Shown here: piece by piece, positions 1 through 10,100 of the stretch
Layout: the number at the start of each line of letters is the position of its first letter
Numbering within the stretch: the first letter of the stretch is position 1
Assembly: GCA_902362865.1 (NCBI GenBank)
Contig: CABIYE010000031.1
Coordinates: 1-41,384, forward strand
Length of the DNA stretch: 41,384 nucleotides
Direction of reading: 5' to 3'
Source of the DNA: Clostridiaceae bacterium
GTDB lineage: Bacteria; Bacillota; Clostridia; Lachnospirales; Lachnospiraceae
Notes under the pieces: model-generated
The model's input: the letters and a program-made list of their open reading frames with translations, nothing else
What the model was told of the DNA's origin: nothing
The model's database searches: none
Made by a program: the position numbers and the translations under genes

Positions 1-83
1 ACGCCGTGTGCGGTGAAAGTCGCATGCACGGTGTGGAGTGGGGGAAAAGCCCGAGATGATATCAGAGGCTTACCTATCACTAT
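1..83 (+). mobile_element. Group II intron, 3' end (domains V and VI), partial
   Basis: Positions 1-34 fold as a group II intron domain V: the ACGCCGTG and CACGGTGT arms flank the conserved GTGAAAGTCGCA core, with a CGC catalytic triad. Positions about 38-83 form a domain VI-like helix (AGTG with CACT, AGCC with GGCT). A76 lies 7 nt from the proposed 3' end, where a branch-point adenosine is expected. The end is placed at 83 (terminal AT) because the in-frame TAA at 83-85 would otherwise interrupt the VirB4 reading frame, which is clean from 86 onward. The rest of the intron and any intron-encoded reverse transcriptase lie left of the window. The exact 3' boundary is inferred and could shift by a base or two. 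Confidence 0.8.
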
Positions 84-313
84 AAAACTCTGATTTCATT
101 TATATGCTCAATCAGGCTTCCGGAGACAGGCAGATTCTGGCAAAACAGCTGAATATCTCACCAACCCAGCTGTCCTATGTAACCAACAGTAATGAGGGGG
201 AAGGACTTTTGTTCTATGGAAATGTCATTATCCCATTTGTAGACAGATTCCCGAAGAATTCCCTCTATAAAATCATGACAACCCGCTTAGAGGAGACTTC
301 CGAAGCAGGTTAA
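84..313 (+). CDS. VirB4-like conjugation ATPase (CD1110 family), C-terminal exon
   Basis: This is the last exon of a VirB4/TraE-type ATPase that energises the type IV secretion system of the ICE at the cytoplasmic membrane. After intron removal, residues run from Asn-Ser-Asp-Phe-Ile-Tyr-Met into MLNQASGDRQILAKQLNIS, then LSYVTNSNEGEGLLFYG and PFVDRFP. This is the typical C-terminus of CD1110-family VirB4 proteins. The Walker motifs lie upstream, outside the window. The ATG at 104 is an internal methionine and not a start: the conserved block begins before it and no ribosome binding site precedes it. A group II intron interrupts the gene directly upstream. DUF3789 and the cell-wall hydrolase follow, the usual order in Tn1549-like elements. 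The family is identified from memory of conserved C-termini. Confidence 0.8.
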
Positions 314-329
314 ATCAAAGGAGAAAACA

Positions 330-440
330 ATGTTACGAGCAATTTCATATGTATTAACTTTTAGTGGCGGTGCTGTTTTCGGCATCGCTTTTCTCTGCTT
401 ATTACAGGCAGGGAAAGGGTATCCGAAGAAGGAGGAGTAA
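330..440 (+). CDS. Small membrane protein, DUF3789-like
   Basis: This 36-residue protein is preceded by AAAGGAGAAAAC, a good ribosome binding site, 16 nt after the VirB4 stop. Residues 3-25 form one hydrophobic segment (YVLTFSGGAVFGIAFLCLL), followed by QAGKGYPKKEE. A single transmembrane helix with a Cys-Leu-Leu-Gln turn and a short charged tail is typical of the DUF3789 micropeptides found between VirB4 and the cell-wall hydrolase in clostridial ICEs. The function is unknown. Its place in the operon suggests an accessory subunit of the membrane channel (inference). Its stop is 3 nt before the next start, so the genes are probably translationally linked. Confidence 0.75.
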   Translation: MLRAISYVLTFSGGAVFGIAFLCLLQAGKGYPKKEE

Positions 441-443
441 GTA

Positions 444-3260
444 GTGGCAGAACAGAGAATGAAAGTCAGGGACAAGAAAGTCCAGAAGATGACCAAGGAT
501 GGGCTGGTGGAAGAAAACCTGACAGATAAATCTTCTGTTCGTGTCAGTAACCGTGTCGGTGATGTGCAGATGGGAAGAAAACAGGGGGAAAAAGAAGAAA
601 ACCTTGTGGATAAGTCTCCCCGCCAGTCTGAACGGAGTGGGAAAAATATTCGACCCTCTGTGCAAAAATCCAGGGATGCACCGGAACTGATACGGACAGA
701 GAAGCAAAGTGAGGATTTGGGACAGAGTAGTAAACAGCAAAATAGAAAAAGAATCCGTGCTGAAGTCGGAAAAGAATCCAGACTTGCAGAAAAATCCGAA
801 GCCGGACAGTCAGGGAGACTGAAAGAAAAACGTGCTGATCTATCAGAAAACAGAGGAGACAGCCGGAGAAATCAGACAGGTGGCAGCAAAAAGCCAAAAC
901 AAAAACAACGTTTGAAGTTTGCTTATGAGGAAACTGGTGCTTCTGTGAAAAATGACAAAGATATGGAGAAATTGAACCAGATGGATACGGATGGAGTCAA
1001 TTTCCGTCATCAGAAACAGAAGGAAAAAGCCAAAAAGTTTTCTTATGAGGAAGCAAGAAAGAAAAAGGAAGCAAAGCAGCATTCCAAGAAGGCACAGGTT
1101 TATCAGGCAAATGAAGGAGAGGGTTCTGGAAAGAAGAAATCCCGCCTGAAGTTTGGGGAAGGGGAATCTGTGAAAACAGAAAAAGCTTTTGTTGTTAAGA
1201 AAGCAGGAAGTGCAACTTCCGCAGCATTGCACCGTGAGATCAGTAAAAATGAAGACGATAATGCGGCAGTAGAAGGTGCCTATAAGTTGGAAGAAGGCTG
1301 CGAAGGTATTTACCGGCTGGAACAGAGAAGTGCCAGACGAAGGAAACAGAGGGCTTCCAGAAAGAGAAGCAGACTGGAGAGACAGGCAGAGAAACAGACA
1401 CAGGCGGCAGCCCGTCAGGAGCAGAAGAAGCTAAAAAAACAGATTCAGAAGCAACAGATCAAACGGGATTATGCCAAAGCAAAGCGAAGTGAACAGACCG
1501 TAGGTACAGCTACAAAAGGTACGATTGATTATATCAAGAAGATTGGCGGCAAAGTCACCAATTTCTTTAAAGAAAACCGGAAGGTGTATATCAGTGTGGC
1601 AGTTCTGATCGGATTGATGTTTCTGATTATAACGAATGTCACGTCATGCTCTGCAGTGTTTTTACAAAATGTGATCACTTACACGGGAACCAGTTATCTG
1701 TCATCGGATCAAGCAATCCGGGAAGCGGAACTGTATTATACACAGCTGGAAGCTAATCTGCAGGAGAGGATTAACAACATGGAGTCTGAAGAACCGGGAC
1801 ATGAGGAATACCGATATAACATCGGACCTATTGAGCATGATCCGTTTATCCTGATCAGTTATCTGTCAGCAAAGTATGAGGAGTTTACTTTTGAACAGGT
1901 CAAGCCTGAACTGGATGCATTGTTTACAGAGCAATATCATCTGACTACTGAAGCAGTCAATGAAACTGTGACAGAGACAGCAACAGTAAGAGTTGGAGAA
2001 TCGTTGGGACAGGTTGTAACAAGCGGATATTGTAACTGTCCAATCTGTTGTGGTATTTGGAGTGGAGGACCGACTGCCAGTGGAGCATATCCAACAGCCA
2101 ATCATACCTTAGCAGTAGATGCTTCCAATCCGTTTGTTCCAATGGGAACAAAGGTGGTCATGAATGGTGTCGAATATACGGTAGAAGATACCGGAGCTTT
2201 CGCAAGATACGGTGTACAGTTTGATGTCTATTATGACAGTCATGCGGCAGCATCCGCACATGGTCATAAGACCTGGGAATGCTATCTGGCAGAGGATAAT
2301 GGAAGCCAGGAAGTGGAAGTGACCAGGACAAGAGACGTAGATGTGCTGAATGTCACCTTAAACAGTGGAAATCTGATGTCGATCTGTCAGGACAGGCTGG
2401 GATTTTTTCAGAAAGAACTGTTCAGTGCCTATAACGATACGAAAGGTAATTTACAGATGTTTGCGACACCGGTTGATTTTAACTGGTATTCCAGTGTAAC
2501 AAGCTATTATGGATACCGGATTCATCCAATTTCAGGAGCAAATCAGCTTCATAATGGTATGGATATCGGAGCACCGGAGGGAACTAAAGTAATGGCAGGG
2601 CTGACCGGAACGGTTACAACTTCTGCTTATAACGACAGCTATGGCAATTATGTTGTGATCAAGGACAGTAAAGGCTATGAACTGCGGTATGCACATTTAA
2701 GCAGCCGGAGTGTATCAGAAGGTGCATCCGTCACGAAAGATGATGAAATTGGTCTTGTAGGAAATACTGGAAATTCCACAGGAAGCCATCTTCATATTGA
2801 ACTTCTGAAAAATGGAGAGCGCTTAAACCCTATCTTTTATCTGGAAACTGGAGAAGGGGCAGGCTTTGGCGGCAATGAATACACCAGTGAAGCGGCACAG
2901 CGTTTGTTGAACGAAGCAGCGAGATATCTGGGAACACCGTATGTGTGGGGTGGATATTCTCCAAGTGGATTTGATTGTTCTGGATTTGTAAGTTACTGTC
3001 TGACAAACTCTGGTGTAAGGAATACAGGAAGATTGACTGCACAGGGACTGTATGATATTTGCACGCCGGTATCTCAGTCAGAAGCACAGCCGGGAGATTT
3101 GATCTTTTTTACAGGCACTTATGATGCAGGAGTTCCGGTAACGCATATTGGAATCTATGTAGGCAATGGTCAGATGATCCATTGCGGTCATCCGGTGCAG
3201 TACACGTCCATCAATTCACCATATTGGCAAAGCCATTTTTATGGATTCGGACGCTGGTAA
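444..3260 (+). CDS. Conjugation cell-wall hydrolase, CD1108 family (3D + M23 + NlpC/P60)
   Basis: A 938-residue bitopic protein expected to open peptidoglycan for the conjugation channel. Residues 1-370 are a highly charged Lys/Glu/Arg/Gln-rich cytoplasmic region. One transmembrane helix lies at about 381-402. The extracellular part has three modules. A 3D (Asp-Asp-Asp) fold sits at about 525-614, with Asp residues in LAVDAS, VEDTG and QFDVYY. A complete M23 metallopeptidase sits at about 683-799, with zinc ligands in HNGMD and HLHIE. A C-terminal NlpC/P60 peptidase sits at about 816-938, with Cys845 in FDCSGF and the His of VTHIGIY. The start is GTG 444, 6 nt after GGAGGAG. It corresponds to VirB1/orf14-type lytic proteins of Gram-positive conjugation systems. 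All catalytic residues I can check are present, so it looks active. Confidence 0.88.
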   Translation: MAEQRMKVRDKKVQKMTKDGLVEENLTDKSSVRVSNRVGDVQMGRKQGEKEENLVDKSPRQSERSGKNIRPSVQKSRDAPELIRTEKQSEDLGQSSKQQNRKRIRAEVGKESRLAEKSEAGQSGRLKEKRADLSENRGDSRRNQTGGSKKPKQKQRLKFAYEETGASVKNDKDMEKLNQMDTDGVNFRHQKQKEKAKKFSYEEARKKKEAKQHSKKAQVYQANEGEGSGKKKSRLKFGEGESVKTEKAFVVKKAGSATSAALHREISKNEDDNAAVEGAYKLEEGCEGIYRLEQRSARRRKQRASRKRSRLERQAEKQTQAAARQEQKKLKKQIQKQQIKRDYAKAKRSEQTVGTATKGTIDYIKKIGGKVTNFFKENRKVYISVAVLIGLMFLIITNVTSCSAVFLQNVITYTGTSYLSSDQAIREAELYYTQLEANLQERINNMESEEPGHEEYRYNIGPIEHDPFILISYLSAKYEEFTFEQVKPELDALFTEQYHLTTEAVNETVTETATVRVGESLGQVVTSGYCNCPICCGIWSGGPTASGAYPTANHTLAVDASNPFVPMGTKVVMNGVEYTVEDTGAFARYGVQFDVYYDSHAAASAHGHKTWECYLAEDNGSQEVEVTRTRDVDVLNVTLNSGNLMSICQDRLGFFQKELFSAYNDTKGNLQMFATPVDFNWYSSVTSYYGYRIHPISGANQLHNGMDIGAPEGTKVMAGLTGTVTTSAYNDSYGNYVVIKDSKGYELRYAHLSSRSVSEGASVTKDDEIGLVGNTGNSTGSHLHIELLKNGERLNPIFYLETGEGAGFGGNEYTSEAAQRLLNEAARYLGTPYVWGGYSPSGFDCSGFVSYCLTNSGVRNTGRLTAQGLYDICTPVSQSEAQPGDLIFFTGTYDAGVPVTHIGIYVGNGQMIHCGHPVQYTSINSPYWQSHFYGFGRW

Positions 3261-3267
3261 AGAAAAA

Positions 3268-3287
3268 GGGCGGTGTAACAGCCGCCC
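3268..3287 (+). other. Intercistronic stem-loop
   Basis: A perfect 6-bp GC-only stem (GGGCGG with CCGCCC) has an 8-nt loop. It begins 8 nt after the hydrolase stop and ends just before the AAGGAG ribosome binding site of the next gene. No T-run follows, so it is more likely an mRNA-stability or processing element, or a translation attenuator, than a full terminator. Confidence 0.55.
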
Positions 3288-3301
3288 GGAAAGGAGAAGA
3301 G

Positions 3302-3604
3302 ATGAAAAGTCTTGAAAAAGCAACGGCTGACTATGAGAAAGCCAAGGAAAAAATGGAAGCATCCAAAGCCAGATATGAAGCAGACTTAAAGCGTTTCAAG
3401 GCTGCGGAGATTGCAAAAACAGAAGCGGAAAATCTGGAAATTGTAAGAATTATCCGTGCGATGGATATGAGTATTCCGGAATTGGAAGCTTTCAAAAAGA
3501 GAATGAAAAATGAACTGCCCGGCAGGGTAGAGATACAGAAGGAGGAAACAAAAGCCGATGATGAATCTGGAAAAAATGAAACAGAAGAAGAGAACAATTA
3601 CTAA
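3302..3604 (+). CDS. DUF4315 family coiled-coil protein
   Basis: A 100-residue soluble protein made of one long charged helix (Glu/Lys/Ala heptads, residues 1-48), then the family hallmark KTEAENLEIVRIIRAM and IPELEAFKKRM, and an acidic tail. The start is ATG 3302, 5 nt after AAGGAGA. A longer reading frame upstream runs through the end of the hydrolase gene and lacks its own ribosome binding site. The 3' end overlaps the next gene by 47 nt in another frame. DUF4315 proteins sit between the CD1108 and CD1107 homologues in many clostridial ICEs. Their role is unknown. A small cytoplasmic partner of the transfer channel is a guess from context. Confidence 0.82.
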   Translation: MKSLEKATADYEKAKEKMEASKARYEADLKRFKAAEIAKTEAENLEIVRIIRAMDMSIPELEAFKKRMKNELPGRVEIQKEETKADDESGKNETEEENNY

Positions 3605-4982
3605 AAGCAGGGTAAAAAAGAGCTTGCTTGCAGCAACGACATTTCTTTGCCTGACAACACCTTTGCTCCAGACACAGACTGCTTATGCAGCTGAGAATAC
3701 CGCACCTGCAATCACGATTGAGAAACCGGATGGCTGGAAACAGGGAGAAACAACCATTGCTGTTACGGTGGATGCCAGCCATATGTCGGAAGGTTTCTCA
3801 ATAGCAAAGATTGAAGCAAAAGCAGGAAAAGATGGAAGCTGGCAGGATGTAACCGGAAGCGGAAGTATCACGATCACTGGAAATCAGACAGTGTATGTGC
3901 GTGTGACAGATGGTGAGGGGAAGGTCTATGAGCAGAATCGCTCTATTAAGTGTTATGACACGGAAAAGCCGACACTCTCTGCGTCCCTGACAGATGGTGT
4001 GCTGACGATTCAGGGGAATGATACAGTATCCGGGATTACTGCGGTAACAGTCAATGGCACCACTTATACAGACTTGAAGGATGGAATGCTGAGAGTGCAG
4101 CTGACACAGAAAGATTTTACTACAAAACAGATTGAGATTACGGTAACAGACGGTGCTGGAAATACTTCTGAAAAGTATGTGTTGCAGAATCCTTACTATG
4201 AATGGGCAAAGAAGCAGGCAGAGAAACAGAAAACTTCCAGTGACAGCAATGGTGCAATGGCAACTACGACCAGTGCAGATGCAACGGGAACTGAGAAAAC
4301 AACGACTTCTCCGCTTCCGCAGGATGCACAGGCTTCTGAGCCGACAGATGCAAAAGGGACCGTGGATGATCGGACAGTAACAGGTATTGAGAAACAGCTT
4401 AATAAAGAAGGCGAGACGGCAGAATCCGTTACAAAAACAGCTACGGAAGGAACAAAAGAGTTTTATACCATTTCAACAAAGAGTGGTAAGATTTTCTATC
4501 TGATTATTGATAATTCAAAATCTCAGGATAATGTGTATTTCCTTACCGAAGTCAGTGAGAAAGATCTGATGAACTTCACACTTTCTAATTCAGTGACACT
4601 TCCGGAAGTAGATACTGTTTATGCAGAACCAGAGAAAAAAGCAGAGGAAGAAAAACCGGAAACGACAGAGTCATCCGAGAAAGATAAGGTAGAGGATGAC
4701 ATCCAGATGCCGGAAGATAAAAGTTCATTTGGAACGTATCTTTTGATCGTACTGGTTGCAGTCGGAGCTGCGGCAGGAGGATATTACTTCAAAGTCTATA
4801 AACCAAAGCATGAATATGATGACGAGGATGAGATGGAAGAGGATGAAGATGAATCCGAAGATTCAGAGTCAGAAAAACGGGAAGTAGACGATGCAGATGA
4901 GCAGGAAGAAAGTGCAGAACCGGAAATCCTGAGAGATGAAGATTTCAATGATGATGTACTGGAAGATGAAGAAGAGGAGTAG
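3558..4982 (+). CDS. CD1107-family mobile element protein (DUF4366), membrane-anchored
   Basis: This protein has 474 residues from ATG 3558. ATG 3561 is equally placed; GGAGG lies 12 nt upstream of 3558. An N-terminal export signal (basic stretch, then SLLAATTFLCLTTPLL, cleavage near TAYA/AE) leads to an extracellular region with an Ig-like or bacterial-surface fold (about 45-215), a Ser/Thr-rich linker (about 220-270) and the conserved DUF4366 block (about 275-350, including FYTISTKSGKIFYLIIDN and VYFLTEVSEKDL). A transmembrane helix at about 390-412 is followed by a strongly acidic cytoplasmic tail rich in Asp and Glu. It is probably an exported structural part of the conjugation machinery. 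The overlap with DUF4315 suggests coupled translation. The molecular role of DUF4366 is not known. Confidence 0.85.
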   Translation: MMNLEKMKQKKRTITKSRVKKSLLAATTFLCLTTPLLQTQTAYAAENTAPAITIEKPDGWKQGETTIAVTVDASHMSEGFSIAKIEAKAGKDGSWQDVTGSGSITITGNQTVYVRVTDGEGKVYEQNRSIKCYDTEKPTLSASLTDGVLTIQGNDTVSGITAVTVNGTTYTDLKDGMLRVQLTQKDFTTKQIEITVTDGAGNTSEKYVLQNPYYEWAKKQAEKQKTSSDSNGAMATTTSADATGTEKTTTSPLPQDAQASEPTDAKGTVDDRTVTGIEKQLNKEGETAESVTKTATEGTKEFYTISTKSGKIFYLIIDNSKSQDNVYFLTEVSEKDLMNFTLSNSVTLPEVDTVYAEPEKKAEEEKPETTESSEKDKVEDDIQMPEDKSSFGTYLLIVLVAVGAAAGGYYFKVYKPKHEYDDEDEMEEDEDESEDSESEKREVDDADEQEESAEPEILRDEDFNDDVLEDEEEE

Positions 4983-4988
4983 GAGTAA

Positions 4989-7061
4989 ATGAAATTAGTG
5001 ATTGCAGAAAAGCCATCGGTTGCGATGGCACTGGCTTCGGTACTGGGAGCCAGAACAAGAAAAGATGGCTACGTGGAGGGAAACGGTTATATCGTTTCCT
5101 GGTGCATAGGACATCTAGTTGGATTATGCGATGCATCGGAATACGATGAAAAATATAAAAAATGGAGATATGAAGATCTGCCGATTGTGCCGGAATGCTG
5201 GAGACACAAGGTTTTGGATGGAACAAAGAAGCAGTACGGAATCTTGAAAAAACTGATGAGAGATTCCAATGTAGATGAAGTGATCTGTGCTACTGATGCA
5301 GGACGTGAAGGAGAGTTAATCTTTCGCCTGGTGTATGAGCAGGCAGGATGCAAAAAGCCGATGAAGCGGCTCTGGATTTCATCTATGGAAGAACAGGCAA
5401 TTAAAGATGGATTTGCGTCATTAAAAGACGGTTCGTGTTATGACAGTCTCTATCAGTCAGCACTTTGCAGGGCAAAGGCTGACTGGCTGGTGGGAATCAA
5501 TGCGAGCCGTCTTTTTTCCGTTCTGTATAACCAGAATCTGAAAGTTGGAAGAGTACAGACACCAACACTTGCCATGATCGTGGATCGAAATCAGAAGATC
5601 AAGGAATTTACCAAAGAAAAATATTATATGGCTCATATCAAGTTTGATGATATGGATGCAGTCACGGAGCATTTTCAGAAAAAAGAGGATGCAGATAAAG
5701 TGGCTGAGGACTGCCTAGAGCGGATGTGCGAAGTGGAGAAGGATGATGTGAAAGAGAAAACGGTCCGTCCTCCGAAGCTTTATGATTTGACCACTCTGCA
5801 GAGGGAAGCAAACAGAATGTTTGGCTATACCGCTCAACAGACATTGGATGCCGTGCAAGAGATGTATGAGCAGAAACTTGTCACTTATCCGAGAACAGAC
5901 AGCCAGTATCTGACAGATGAGATGGGAGAAAGCACAGAAACTCTGATTCAGATGTTACTTGGGAAAATGCCCTATGCCGAAGGGCTGGAATATCAGCCGG
6001 ACGTGAGTAAGGTATTAAATTCAAAGAAAGTATCTGATCACCATGCAATTATCCCGACCGTGGAAGTAGCAAAGGCAGATATAGGTAAACTGAAAGAACG
6101 AAACTGCAAGATTTTGTATCTGATCAGTGCCAGGGTACTGACAGCAACCGCAGATCCTTATATTTATGAAAGCCATAAATGCCAGATTACCTGTAATTAT
6201 CATACGTTTTATCTCTCAGCAAAGAAAACAAAGCAGGAAGGATTCAAGTCGATCGAAAATAAATTGAAACAGTTCTTTGGCGTAAAGAGTGAAAAAGAAG
6301 AGCCGGAGCTGGATATCTGGGATGGCAAGCATTACGGTCTTTGTGATTCTTTTGTATCGGAGCATTTTACACAGCCACCGAAACAGTACACAGAAGATAC
6401 CCTGCTTTCTGCGATGGAACGTGCAGGGAATGAAGAACTGACCGAAGATACAGAAAAGAAAGGACTTGGCACACCGGCAACAAGGGCAGCAATCATTGAA
6501 AAACTGATTCAGTCTGGTTTTGTGAAAAGGGAAAAGAAAAATCTGGTGCCGACAGATGATGGCAATGTCCTGATTACGGTTCTGCCGGATGAGATTAAAT
6601 CTCCGAAGATGACAGCAGAGTGGGAAATGGCATTGAATCACATTGCCCAGAATACAGAGACAGCAGATGAATTCCTAAATGGGATTACAGAGCTGATGCA
6701 GGAACTGGTTGCCAGATATCAGGGGATTTCAGAAGAAAAGAAAGAGCAGTTTCAGGGAAAAGCAAAAGGAGAAGTCATTGGCAAATGTCCCCGCTGTGGA
6801 GCTGATGTCAGGGAAGGAAAAGTAAACTTTTACTGTTCTGACCGGAACTGTGCTTTTGCCTTATGGAAGAATGATAAATTCCTTGCAAGCCAGGGGAAAA
6901 AGATGGATAAGGCGGCAGCAAAGAAGTTCCTGTCTAAAGGAAAAATCCATTATAAGGATCTGGTATCCAGAAAAACAGGGAGACAGTATGAAGCAACAGT
7001 GGAGATGGTTGATCCCGGCGAGGGAAATGTGCAGTTCAATCTGAGTTTCCCGCAACGATAA
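4989..7061 (+). CDS. topB: DNA topoisomerase III (type IA)
   Basis: A 690-residue type IA topoisomerase that passes single strands to resolve DNA during ICE transfer or replication. The N-terminal TOPRIM domain starts with MKLVIAEKPSVAMALASVLG and contains the acidic DAGREGE motif. The active-site tyrosine is Tyr300 in TYPRTDSQYL. The SDHHAIIPT and LGTPATRAAIIEKL motifs follow. A C-terminal zinc-ribbon-like module (about 597-625: CPRCG, then CSDRNC) binds DNA. Length and motif order match the ICE-borne TopB proteins that sit beside CD1107 homologues. ATG 4989 lies 6 nt after the previous stop with GAGGAGTAGGAG upstream, so it is co-transcribed. No defect is visible. Confidence 0.95.
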   Translation: MKLVIAEKPSVAMALASVLGARTRKDGYVEGNGYIVSWCIGHLVGLCDASEYDEKYKKWRYEDLPIVPECWRHKVLDGTKKQYGILKKLMRDSNVDEVICATDAGREGELIFRLVYEQAGCKKPMKRLWISSMEEQAIKDGFASLKDGSCYDSLYQSALCRAKADWLVGINASRLFSVLYNQNLKVGRVQTPTLAMIVDRNQKIKEFTKEKYYMAHIKFDDMDAVTEHFQKKEDADKVAEDCLERMCEVEKDDVKEKTVRPPKLYDLTTLQREANRMFGYTAQQTLDAVQEMYEQKLVTYPRTDSQYLTDEMGESTETLIQMLLGKMPYAEGLEYQPDVSKVLNSKKVSDHHAIIPTVEVAKADIGKLKERNCKILYLISARVLTATADPYIYESHKCQITCNYHTFYLSAKKTKQEGFKSIENKLKQFFGVKSEKEEPELDIWDGKHYGLCDSFVSEHFTQPPKQYTEDTLLSAMERAGNEELTEDTEKKGLGTPATRAAIIEKLIQSGFVKREKKNLVPTDDGNVLITVLPDEIKSPKMTAEWEMALNHIAQNTETADEFLNGITELMQELVARYQGISEEKKEQFQGKAKGEVIGKCPRCGADVREGKVNFYCSDRNCAFALWKNDKFLASQGKKMDKAAAKKFLSKGKIHYKDLVSRKTGRQYEATVEMVDPGEGNVQFNLSFPQR

Positions 7062-7073
7062 GCAGTGTATTGC

Positions 7074-7098
7074 AGGCAGTCTAAGGACTGTCTGTTTT
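7074..7098 (+). terminator. Stem-loop with short T-run after topB
   Basis: The arms AGGCAGTC (7074-7081) and GACTGTCT (7086-7093) pair over 8 bp, including one G-T pair, around a TAAG loop, followed by GTTTTAA. This fits a weak intrinsic terminator or attenuator that lowers transcription into the adhesin gene. The same flow of genes continues downstream, so termination is probably partial. Confidence 0.5.
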
Positions 7099-7130
7099 AA
7101 TACAAATATTATGAAAGAGAGGACCTTAGC

Positions 7131-10100
7131 ATGAAGAAAAAAGGTAATTTTAGAAAAGTAGTATCTGGCTTGCTGGCAGGCATGACAATGCTTAGTACAG
7201 TGTTATCTCCGATGACTGCATATGCAGCGGAGATCCAGCCAGAGAAAAAACCTCCACTTTATGAGGAAGTGAAAGACCTTCTGGATGAAGATGAGGTGGT
7301 GACTGCCAAAGATTATGAAATCGAAACAGGCAGTGTATTTGATGTGAAATCAGACTACACAGGACTGGAAATCAAGGATGATAACAAGGTCAAAGTCACA
7401 TTTGAGGAAGCAAAGAACGACAAGGATGAGGATTTTACGACAGATCATGCGGACACTTACAAAGCGGTCTATTATGTGGAACCGGTAAATCAGGAGCATC
7501 CGAAGTACCAGATCAGCCGAAAACTGATTGTGCGTGATAAAGAAACAGAAGTACAGACAGAGGCGGCAGGGAGTGAAGCAGTGACTGAGTCCGAAACAGC
7601 TGGCAGTGAACAGCAGACAGAAGAAGCGGAGGAGTCAGAATCAGACTCGGAGATTACCGATATTGACGCTGATGAATTTGATGATTTGGTAGAGCAGGCA
7701 CAGAATCAGGATACCTATGATGAAGAATCAGGGTTAGAGCTTCATGATGTTTTGGAACAGGCAGGAGACGAAGGTGTGGATCTTGATGCTATGGAAGAAG
7801 GAGAGATTGCAACATTTGAAGCAGTTTCGGCTTATTCAGCAAGAAGTACACAGCAGGTAACAATCGAAAAAGGACCTCTGTATAGATATGCAGATTATAA
7901 TCTTGGAACCTATCTGACAGAGCCGTACTATATCAGCTACGGAAGCGTCAGAGCAACTGCGTATTGTGTACAGCCAGCAAAACCAGGACCAGGATCTGGA
8001 AATTATACAATCACAAAGATTGGAGACAATCAGGCGTTAGCAAAAGTGTGTTACTATGGTACAGATGCCGCAGGAAGTGAAAGCTTTTTTGCGAATAAAC
8101 ACACGGATTTTTCAGAAGGAAAAAGATTCATCATTATTCACATGGCTGCATCATATGCCAATGGAAGCAGTGATGCATTCTATGGAACAAATGCTACAGG
8201 TGAGGCTTTGGCAAAAGAACTCTATAATTATTGTGTAAATAAGCCGGAAATACCAGATATAGCGATGTCATTTTCCAAACCGAATGTAAAAGCTTATGTA
8301 GATGGAAATATCCAGAGAACGGAGAACATTCAGTTCAACGCATCTTCCCAGCAGAAAATCACAATGGACTTACCAAAAGGAGTAAAGCTCCATAATGTAT
8401 CTACTGGAAATGTAAGTGCGGCAGGTGCAAGCGTAACAATTGGAGGAGGAACCACGTTTTATCTTTCAGCGCCTCTGACACAGACAAAAGATGTAAATGC
8501 TACTTTTTCTGCAAAAATGAAGGGTAGTATTACAAAAGATTATTCAGCATATAAACTGACTACGAATGCAAGTGTTCAGGATCTGGCATTTGTATTTGGA
8601 GAAGGTGTTGCTGATGAAAAATATGTAAGCTTAAAGGTGTCCTGGATTGAACAGGCTACGATCGAAATCGTAAAGAAAGACGATACAGCGGATGTGAATC
8701 TTGCAGGTGCAGTATTCGGTGTATACAGCGATGAGGCTTGTACAAAGCTGATCACTCAGATGCCGGCAACAGATAAGAATGGAAAATCTTCTGTTACGAT
8801 CATCAAGACACAGGATACTGTTTATCTGAAAGAGATCACAGCACCACAGGGATATGTAGTAAATGCAACGGCAACAAATGTAAAACTGGTAGCAAGTAAG
8901 ACCTCAGCTGTAACCGTGGAAAATAAAGAACAGCTGGCAGAGCTTACCATTTACAAAGAAGGACAGGTTCTGACCGGAGCAGATGTCAGTGAAAATGGAA
9001 CGGTATTTCAGTATGAAAACCGCAGACAGAAAAATGCAGTGTATAACGTGTATGCCGGGGCAGACATCGTAACAGCTTATGGCACAAAAGTGTACAGCAA
9101 AGGTGACCTTGTAAAAGAAAACCTGACAACAGGTGAGAATGGTTCTGTCACACTGAAAAACCTGCATCTTGGAACCTACGTGGTAAAAGAAACAAAAGCA
9201 CCGGACTCTTTCTATAACGGCAGCGAAGAAAAGTCAGTGACTCTAACTTATGCTGGTCAGAACAAAGAAGTTGTATTTGCAGATGTGACTTTTAACAACG
9301 AGAGACAGAAAGCAGATGTTTCCGTAGTAAAACAGGATAAAGACACCAAGAAACCACTGAAAGGCGGTATTTTTGCTCTGTATGCATCCGATGATATCAG
9401 AAATGCAGACGGAACCGTTGTTGTGAAAAAAGGAACGCTGATTGAGAAAGCAACTACTGGTGCAGACGGAACTGCCAAATTCACAGCAGACCTGCCGATT
9501 GGATACTCCTATTCTGTAAAAGAAGATCAGGCACCGGAAGGCTATGTACGAAATACAGAAGATGTGTATACGTTCAAGTTTTCTTACACTAATGATAAAG
9601 AAGCAACCGTATCTTTTGCCCATACTTTCAGCAATGACCGTGTGACAGCAAAGATCAATCTTTATAAAGTGGATAAAGAGACAGGAAAAGCAGTACCGCA
9701 GGGAGATGCCACATTGAAAAGTGCAGTTTATGGACTGTATGCCCGTGAAGATATCGTGCATCCGGACGGAGCAACCGGAACTATTTATAAAGCAGGAGAA
9801 CAGGTAGCTTCTCTTACAACAGATGACAAAGGACAGGCTTCTGTAAAAGGTTTATATCTTGGCAAATATTATGTCAAAGAGATCACACCGCCGACCGGAT
9901 ACCTGGCAGATACAGAAGAGCATGATCTTGTGTGCAGTTATGAAGGAGATATGACAGCAGAAGTAAAAAGAGAGTGCACTTCCAGTGAGCAGGTCATCAA
10001 GCAGCCATTCCAGATCATCAAAGCAGCCAATAATGGAAAGACCGATGCAGAGCTGTTATCCGGAGCCGGATTTACAGTTTATCTGAAATCTTCCCTTACA

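Noticed and set aside
3182..3301. Upstream extension of the DUF4315 gene
   Set aside because: It overlaps the end of the NlpC/P60 domain in another frame; the good ribosome binding site and family N-terminus begin at 3302.
9243..9761. 172-codon open frame on the minus strand inside the adhesin gene, and similar antisense frames along it
   Set aside because: No ribosome binding site, Cys/Phe/Ile-rich composition typical of antisense reading, and the plus strand encodes clear CnaB repeats.
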